NCBI GenBank assembly: GCA_045617525.1
Contig: JAZLIT010000260.1
Location: 1-45,726, forward strand
Length of the DNA: 45,726 nt
Reading direction: 5' to 3'
From: JAZLIT01 sp045617525
GTDB taxonomy: Bacteria; Bacillota; Bacilli; Bacillales_A; Planococcaceae
A program made the position numbers and the translations under genes. Shown here piece after piece: positions 41,265 through 45,726 of this stretch. The notes beneath the pieces were generated by a model, which saw only the letters and a list, made by a program, of their open reading frames with translations, did not search any database and had not been told where the DNA came from. The first letter of the stretch is position 1. Each line of letters begins with the position of its first letter.

Positions 41265-42760
41265 TGCAAGGGGTGCTTGAGGCGAACACGAATGATGTGT
41301 ATTTTGAAACGCAAAATCGTATGCCGCTATTCGAAGCATTACACAGCTACGCGATGCAAGAAGTAACACCATTTGATGTACCTGGTCATAAAAGAGGGTT
41401 AGATACGTTTAGCCCTCTACACCAGGTGTTAGGTGACATGACGCTAAAAATGGACGCGAATTCGATGAAGGAACTTGATTTATTAAGCCATCCTGAATCG
41501 GTCATTAAAGAAGCGCAGGAATTGGCAGCGCAAGCTTTCAACGCAGATCACGCTTACTTTCTAGTGAACGGAACTACGGTGGGCATTTTGGCGATGATCT
41601 TAGCGTCATGTAAACCTGGTGATACATTAATCGTTCCGCGTAACTGTCATAAATCAGTCATGAATGGCATTATTTTGAGTGGCGCCATTCCAGTATTTAT
41701 TCAGCCTGAGGTGGATCAACTTTTTGGTGTTGCACACGGGATTTCAGTTGCAAGCGTAAAGGTTGCGCTTGCAAAAAATCCGCAGGCGAAAGCAATCTTT
41801 GTGACGTATCCAACTTATTTTGGTGCGATGAATGAGCTGACGGAAATTTGCGAGCTGGCACATGCACAAAATGTAAAGGTCATCGTTGATAGTGCGCATG
41901 GTGCACATTTAACATTTTTACCGGGTGCCAAGGATGCAATCCGTGCTGGAGCAGATGCCGTTACGTTAAGTATGCATAAAACAGGTGGTTCACTCACGCA
42001 AAGCTCTTTGCTTTTGTTGCAAGGGGAGCGAATGAGTCCTAGTCATATGCAAAAGGTTCTGAATATGCTGCAAACGACGAGTGCTAATTATTTATTAATG
42101 GGCTCACTTGATGTAGCGAGACGTGATATGGCCCTATTTGCAGCGCAACGTTTCAGTGATTTAAAGCCAGTCGTGCAAAAAGCGATTGAAGAACTAGAGC
42201 AAAACTCACACTACGAAGTGCTAAAACCGCACTATGTTAAGAATGAGTTCAATCAAAACTATGATTGGACGAAACTCGTAATCCGTGTAAACGATCTTGG
42301 GCTTACTGGATTTGAAGTGTACACAAAATTAAAACAGCAATATAACATCCAACTCGAACTTGCGGAAGGCTATGTCATTATGGCGGTCATTAGCAATGTT
42401 GATACCGAGGAGACAATTGCGAAATTAGTGCACGCATTAAAGCAAATTGAACTAAACGATGGAAAAGATGCACCACTTGTTGGAGCAACAGTTACGTCGA
42501 ATAAAATAAATACACTCGCGATGTCACCGCAGCAGGCGTATCATGCAGAATCCGAAATGGTTCATATTGATGATGCAGTAGGTCGAATTAGCGCAGATTC
42601 ACTAATGATTTACCCACCAGGAATCCCACTTATTATCCCAGGTGAAGTTGTATCAGCTGAAGTCGTAAAATTATATCACTTTTATTTTCGGAATCTTGGG
42701 AATGTTCTGGAAGAATCAAATCAAAAAAATCATATAACGGTAGTTAGAGGAGATAGATAA
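41264..42760 (+). CDS. speA: Arginine decarboxylase (Orn/Lys/Arg decarboxylase group 1, short form)
   Basis: A 498-residue PLP enzyme, the short Gram-positive form related to SpeA/YaaO, expected to convert arginine to agmatine. The N-terminus has DVPGHKRG (a family hallmark), AYFLVNGTTVGILAM and HGAHLTFLP. The PLP lysine is K239 in SMHKTGGSLTQ. It may alternatively act on lysine or ornithine; context favours the spermidine path. The ATG overlaps the metK stop (TAATG), so translation is coupled. No agmatinase gene (speB) is in the operon. Confidence 0.92.
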   Translation: MQGVLEANTNDVYFETQNRMPLFEALHSYAMQEVTPFDVPGHKRGLDTFSPLHQVLGDMTLKMDANSMKELDLLSHPESVIKEAQELAAQAFNADHAYFLVNGTTVGILAMILASCKPGDTLIVPRNCHKSVMNGIILSGAIPVFIQPEVDQLFGVAHGISVASVKVALAKNPQAKAIFVTYPTYFGAMNELTEICELAHAQNVKVIVDSAHGAHLTFLPGAKDAIRAGADAVTLSMHKTGGSLTQSSLLLLQGERMSPSHMQKVLNMLQTTSANYLLMGSLDVARRDMALFAAQRFSDLKPVVQKAIEELEQNSHYEVLKPHYVKNEFNQNYDWTKLVIRVNDLGLTGFEVYTKLKQQYNIQLELAEGYVIMAVISNVDTEETIAKLVHALKQIELNDGKDAPLVGATVTSNKINTLAMSPQQAYHAESEMVHIDDAVGRISADSLMIYPPGIPLIIPGEVVSAEVVKLYHFYFRNLGNVLEESNQKNHITVVRGDR

Positions 42761-43195
42761 ATGAGCATTGAATTATCATCATTAGGTAGACACGTATTAA
42801 TCGAATTTTATGGTTGCCCAGCAGAAATTATTGAGCAAAATAAATTAATTGAACAATTTATGAATGAAGCAGCAGACTATTCAGGAGCAACAATCGTAGA
42901 ATCTTGCTTCCACCATTTCAATCCATATGGTGTTTCAGGCGCAGTAATTATCGCTGAGTCACACTTAACAATTCACACTTGGCCAGAATACGGATTTGCT
43001 TCAGTAGATGTTTACACTTGTGGCGATTCTGTAAGCCCATGGAAAGCAGCTGAATATTTAGAGCAAAAGCTACAAGCGAAGAAAGTAGAATCATTTGAAG
43101 TACCACGTGGAATGGCTGAAAAAATACGTCAGTTTGCAGAGCAAGAAATCGATGCAATCGTTGTAAAACCAGAAGTAATGGAGGCAGCGATTTAA
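42761..43195 (+). CDS. speD: S-adenosylmethionine decarboxylase proenzyme
   Basis: A 144-residue class 1B AdoMet decarboxylase (B. subtilis SpeD type). It cleaves itself between E66 and S67 in IIAESHLTIHTWPE, S67 becoming the pyruvoyl group. The conserved VDVYTCGD follows. It makes decarboxylated SAM for spermidine synthase from the product of metK in the same operon. AGAGGAGA precedes the ATG and it begins directly after the speA stop. Confidence 0.96.
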   Translation: MSIELSSLGRHVLIEFYGCPAEIIEQNKLIEQFMNEAADYSGATIVESCFHHFNPYGVSGAVIIAESHLTIHTWPEYGFASVDVYTCGDSVSPWKAAEYLEQKLQAKKVESFEVPRGMAEKIRQFAEQEIDAIVVKPEVMEAAI

Positions 43196-43196
43196 T

Positions 43197-44051
43197 ATGA
43201 AATTTTATACAGAAGCGTGGAGCGATCAATGTAAATTTTCGATCGGCTATAACGAGCAAATTCACAGTGAAGAATCGGAATTTCAAAAAATCGATTTTTA
43301 TAAAGGTGATGATTTCGGTACATTTTTCACACTAGATGGCCTAATGATGGTCAACGAGAAGGATGAATTCGTGTATCACGATATGATCACACACCCAGCC
43401 TTCGCCACAAACCCTGACATTAAGAAAGTGTTAATTATCGGCGGTGGCGACGGAGGTACAGCGCGTGAAGTACTTCGATATAAATCAGTTGAGCAAGTAG
43501 TGATGGTAGAAATTGATGAATTAGTGTTCCGTTTAAGTCAAAAATATTTGCCGATTACAGCGGCTGGTGTTGAAGAAGACCCACGTATGCAAATGATTTT
43601 TGATGATGGTTTAGCGTATGTGAAAAATGCGGCGGATGCATCATTTGATTTAATCTTAGTGGATTCAACAGACCCGATTTCGGTTGGCGAAGGACTATTT
43701 ACAACTGCATTTTATAAGGAATGCTACCGTGTTTTAAACGATAAAGGGATTTTAATTAATCAGCATGAATCGCCTTATTTCGCTGAATATGCGGAAAATA
43801 TGAGAAAAGCACACAAGAAAATCAAAAACATCTTCCCTATTGCAAGCGTGTATCAATTCCATATGCCAACGTATCCTTCAGGTCATTGGTTGTTCGGATT
43901 TGCTTCAAAGGCATTACACCCAACGAAGGATATCCAAGCAGAGGCTTGGGAGAAATTTGGCTTGAAGACGAAGTACTATAATACAGATTTACACGTTGGC
44001 GCATTTGCACTTCCGACATTCGTCAAAGAGGAACTTGAACGCGAGGAATAG
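43197..44051 (+). CDS. speE: Spermidine synthase
   Basis: A 284-residue aminopropyltransferase joining decarboxylated SAM and putrescine to form spermidine. It shows the SAM-like motif VLIIGGGDGGTAREVLRY (about residue 79), the catalytic region LILVDSTDPISVGEGLFT and HESPYFAEYAENMRKAH. It starts one base after the speD stop; the last gene of the operon, followed by a strong terminator. Putrescine must come from agmatine through an agmatinase encoded elsewhere. Confidence 0.96.
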   Translation: MKFYTEAWSDQCKFSIGYNEQIHSEESEFQKIDFYKGDDFGTFFTLDGLMMVNEKDEFVYHDMITHPAFATNPDIKKVLIIGGGDGGTAREVLRYKSVEQVVMVEIDELVFRLSQKYLPITAAGVEEDPRMQMIFDDGLAYVKNAADASFDLILVDSTDPISVGEGLFTTAFYKECYRVLNDKGILINQHESPYFAEYAENMRKAHKKIKNIFPIASVYQFHMPTYPSGHWLFGFASKALHPTKDIQAEAWEKFGLKTKYYNTDLHVGAFALPTFVKEELEREE

Positions 44052-44081
44052 AGCGTTAATGCTATTTCAATTCTAATAAAT

Positions 44082-44125
44082 TAGAGAAACTCCGCAGCGT
44101 GGAAAAATGCTGCGGAGTTTCTCTA
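44082..44125 (+). terminator. Terminator of the metK-spe operon
   Basis: A 17-bp perfect stem TAGAGAAACTCCGCAGC / GCTGCGGAGTTTCTCTA, loop GTGGAAAAAT. The inner part is nearly identical to the terminator at 39290. Symmetric, so it may also serve the convergent MFS gene. Confidence 0.9.
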
Positions 44126-44170
44126 TATTTCAGCTCTAATTTAATTTCTAATGCCTCTAAAATTATTCTA

Positions 44171-45475
44171 CTATGCTGTCGTAGCTTCTGCTAAAGCAGT
44201 TTCGTTTTTAGCGGTAGTTGTTTCTGGTGAAGTAGCGCGCTCAGCATCGACAACTTTCTGCGTCAATGTTTGGAACGTTACACAGATTAATATTAAACTT
44301 GTGCATATCAAAATGATTTCAGCGGGAACAAGATCATATAAAATACCGTAAATCAAAGTTCCAAGAGGCATTAAGCTCATCGCAGCCATATCGATTAAAC
44401 CGAATACACGTCCACGGAAGCCTTCCTCCACGCGTGATTGGAATAGCACCATTAATGGCATATTTGTGCAGACGATTGAGCAGCCTAGTGTAAATGAAAG
44501 TACCATAAAGAAAGCAAACATCAACCAATAATGCATAGGAACTAATAAAGGTAAAGCTACTAAGCCAATTAGAATGGATGTGCATAAAATTCCTCGTTTT
44601 GTAAATGAAATCGGGTTTTTCACTGTGCCTCTCGATGCGAAATAAAGAGAGCTCAGTAACATCCCGACTGCACTAGCGCCTTCAATCCATCCAATGTGAC
44701 CAGGGCGAATCTCAAGTTTCTCCAATAACACAAACCCTACCCCAACACCAAAAGCAGTGAAAAAGAGGTTGATCCATAACATCATGATGAGCAGACGTTT
44801 AATCAGGAGATGATTTTTAACATAGGCTAATCCATGTTTCATACTTTCGACGATAGACTCTTTTTCAATTTTTACAACTTCCTTTACATAAAGTCGGAAG
44901 TTCATCGTTGATTCTAGAACCGTTGTAATAGAAAGTGCCACAATATTAATGAGTAAAAACACATACATCGACGCGAAGCCGAATAACATACCACCAATGA
45001 TTGGACCAGCAATCCCAGCAATAGATGAAGAAAGCTGGTTAAAGCTCATCGCTTTTTGCAAGCGGTCGCTGTCCACTAAGTTCGGAATAGATGAGCTAAA
45101 AGCAATGCTAGAGAAGGTATTGAACATCGTAAATGAAGCCGTTGTTATATAAATCGCTGGAACAGTTAAGCCGAAAGTTAATGTGTAAAATAAAAGACCT
45201 ATTAGGACGAGTATTTGCCCGATTTGCCCGCCGATGACTAATATTTTACGGGGTACGCGGTCTGAAATAACCCCTGATAAAGGTGCTAAAATAATTCTTG
45301 GGATGATACTTGATAGCATATTAGTTGCAAAGCTTAATGCGGAACCTGTCATTGATAAGATATATAGACTCATACCAAATCCATAAACAGTCTGCCCAAG
45401 TGAACTTACCATTTTGCTAATAAAAAATGTATACAGGTGATAAGTTGCCTTTTTTAATTTTAATGTTTCATTCAT
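44171..45475 (-). CDS. MFS transporter (MFS_3-like exporter)
   Basis: A 434-residue protein with 12 spans and motif A as LSGVISDRVPRKILVIGGQIG between TM2 and TM3, typical of EntS/macrolide-efflux-like exporters. The C-terminus has a low-complexity tail of Ala, Thr and Glu (ATSPETTTAKNETALAEATTA). ATG 45475 is used because AAGGAG lies nearby; the open frame upstream has no site. It is divergent from an XRE regulator with three equal palindromes between them, so it is probably repressed by that protein. The substrate is unknown. Confidence 0.88.
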   Translation of the reverse strand: MNETLKLKKATYHLYTFFISKMVSSLGQTVYGFGMSLYILSMTGSALSFATNMLSSIIPRIILAPLSGVISDRVPRKILVIGGQIGQILVLIGLLFYTLTFGLTVPAIYITTASFTMFNTFSSIAFSSSIPNLVDSDRLQKAMSFNQLSSSIAGIAGPIIGGMLFGFASMYVFLLINIVALSITTVLESTMNFRLYVKEVVKIEKESIVESMKHGLAYVKNHLLIKRLLIMMLWINLFFTAFGVGVGFVLLEKLEIRPGHIGWIEGASAVGMLLSSLYFASRGTVKNPISFTKRGILCTSILIGLVALPLLVPMHYWLMFAFFMVLSFTLGCSIVCTNMPLMVLFQSRVEEGFRGRVFGLIDMAAMSLMPLGTLIYGILYDLVPAEIILICTSLILICVTFQTLTQKVVDAERATSPETTTAKNETALAEATTA

Positions 45476-45491
45476 GTGAAACACTCCTTTT

Positions 45492-45613
45492 TTTAATTTT
45501 ATTAAAATTATCATAATATTTAGAATAATTTAAGTCAACTATTTCTTTAATTAAATTAAAATAATTAAAAATGTGTTGTGAATTTCCTTTATTAATTGTT
45601 TAATTAGATTAAA
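45492..45613. promoter_or_regulatory. Three copies of the palindrome TTTAATnnnATTAAA
   Basis: The same 15-bp palindrome (TTTAAT, three bases, ATTAAA) occurs at 45492-45506, 45546-45560 and 45599-45613, spaced 54 and 53 bases apart, about five helical turns. The first is just upstream of the MFS ribosome binding site and the third ends just before that of the XRE gene. Confidence 0.7.
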
Positions 45614-45631
45614 GAACGGAGGCGTTTCTGA

Positions 45632-45726
45632 ATGAATGAAATAGGTCAAAAAATCCGTACACTTCGTAAAGAGCGTAGGTTAACATTGCAGGCTTTAGCT
45701 GGTGAGGGCTTATCCATTGGTATGCT
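45632..45726 (+). CDS. XRE-family HTH regulator, partial (C-terminus outside window)
   Basis: The first 31 codons are seen: MNEIGQKIRTLRKERRLTLQ is the usual first helix of an XRE/Cro helix-turn-helix (IG.KIR.LRKER.LTLQ.LA), and the second helix follows as ALAGEGLSIGML. CGGAGG lies about nine bases before the ATG at 45632. It is divergent from the MFS exporter and likely binds the palindromes in the gap. Confidence 0.8.
   Translation, partial: MNEIGQKIRTLRKERRLTLQALAGEGLSIGM

Overview
The window reads as chromosomal DNA of a low-GC Gram-positive bacterium of the order Bacillales, most likely a Planococcaceae/Lysinibacillus-Solibacillus type. The evidence is strong AGGAGG-type ribosome binding sites, frequent TTG and GTG starts, an S-box riboswitch before metY, a CYP152 (CypC-like) P450, a YczE-type protein and a BsuMI-like restriction system. 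The genus is inferred from gene content only. No rRNA, tRNA or CRISPR array was seen.

Layout. 1-6.9 kb: a partial gene, an NfsA-type nitroreductase, a SLC13/DASS anion symporter, SAM-riboswitch-controlled metY, a small SocA/Panacea-like protein behind a consensus promoter with an operator-like palindrome, a short homoserine dehydrogenase and a small HTH protein. 6.9-20.5 kb: accessory genes: a 5'-truncated EamA gene, a tandem repeat patch, a GNAT enzyme, an MFS/SgrR-like divergent pair with a nested operator, GrpB, a two-component system with a possible small membrane ORF between regulator and kinase, a two-gene membrane operon, a fatty-acid peroxygenase P450, an HcaT-like MFS and a VOC protein.

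20.5-35.1 kb is a defence island with at least three modules. (a) A very AT-rich three-gene operon of a GHKL (MORC/paraMORC-like) ATPase, an unrecognised middle protein and a DUF6339-like protein. It is flanked on the left by a decayed C5-methyltransferase tail and on the right by a broken IS3-type transposase and the 3' end of an HNH nuclease gene. (b) A BsuMI/LlaJI-like restriction-modification system: two overlapping C5-methyltransferase genes and a small ribbon-helix-helix protein on the minus strand, divergent from an McrB-like AAA+ gene and an McrC/LlaJI-like nuclease gene. (c) An McrB-DUF2357 pair whose McrB has an AT-rich N-terminal part joined to a more native-looking AAA+ part. Modules (a) and (b) share fragments and neighbours, so the island looks assembled and partly broken by repeated insertion.

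35.1-45.7 kb returns to ordinary genes: a lipoprotein, an XRE/DUF2975 pair, a P-loop kinase-like protein, two VOC proteins, a YczE-type protein, and a metK-speA-speD-speE operon that would make S-adenosylmethionine, agmatine, decarboxylated SAM and spermidine. That operon has a roughly 400-nt leader with a P1-closed structured element followed by a terminator, which I could not assign to a known riboswitch class. The window ends with an MFS transporter divergent from a partial XRE regulator, with three evenly spaced copies of one palindrome between them.
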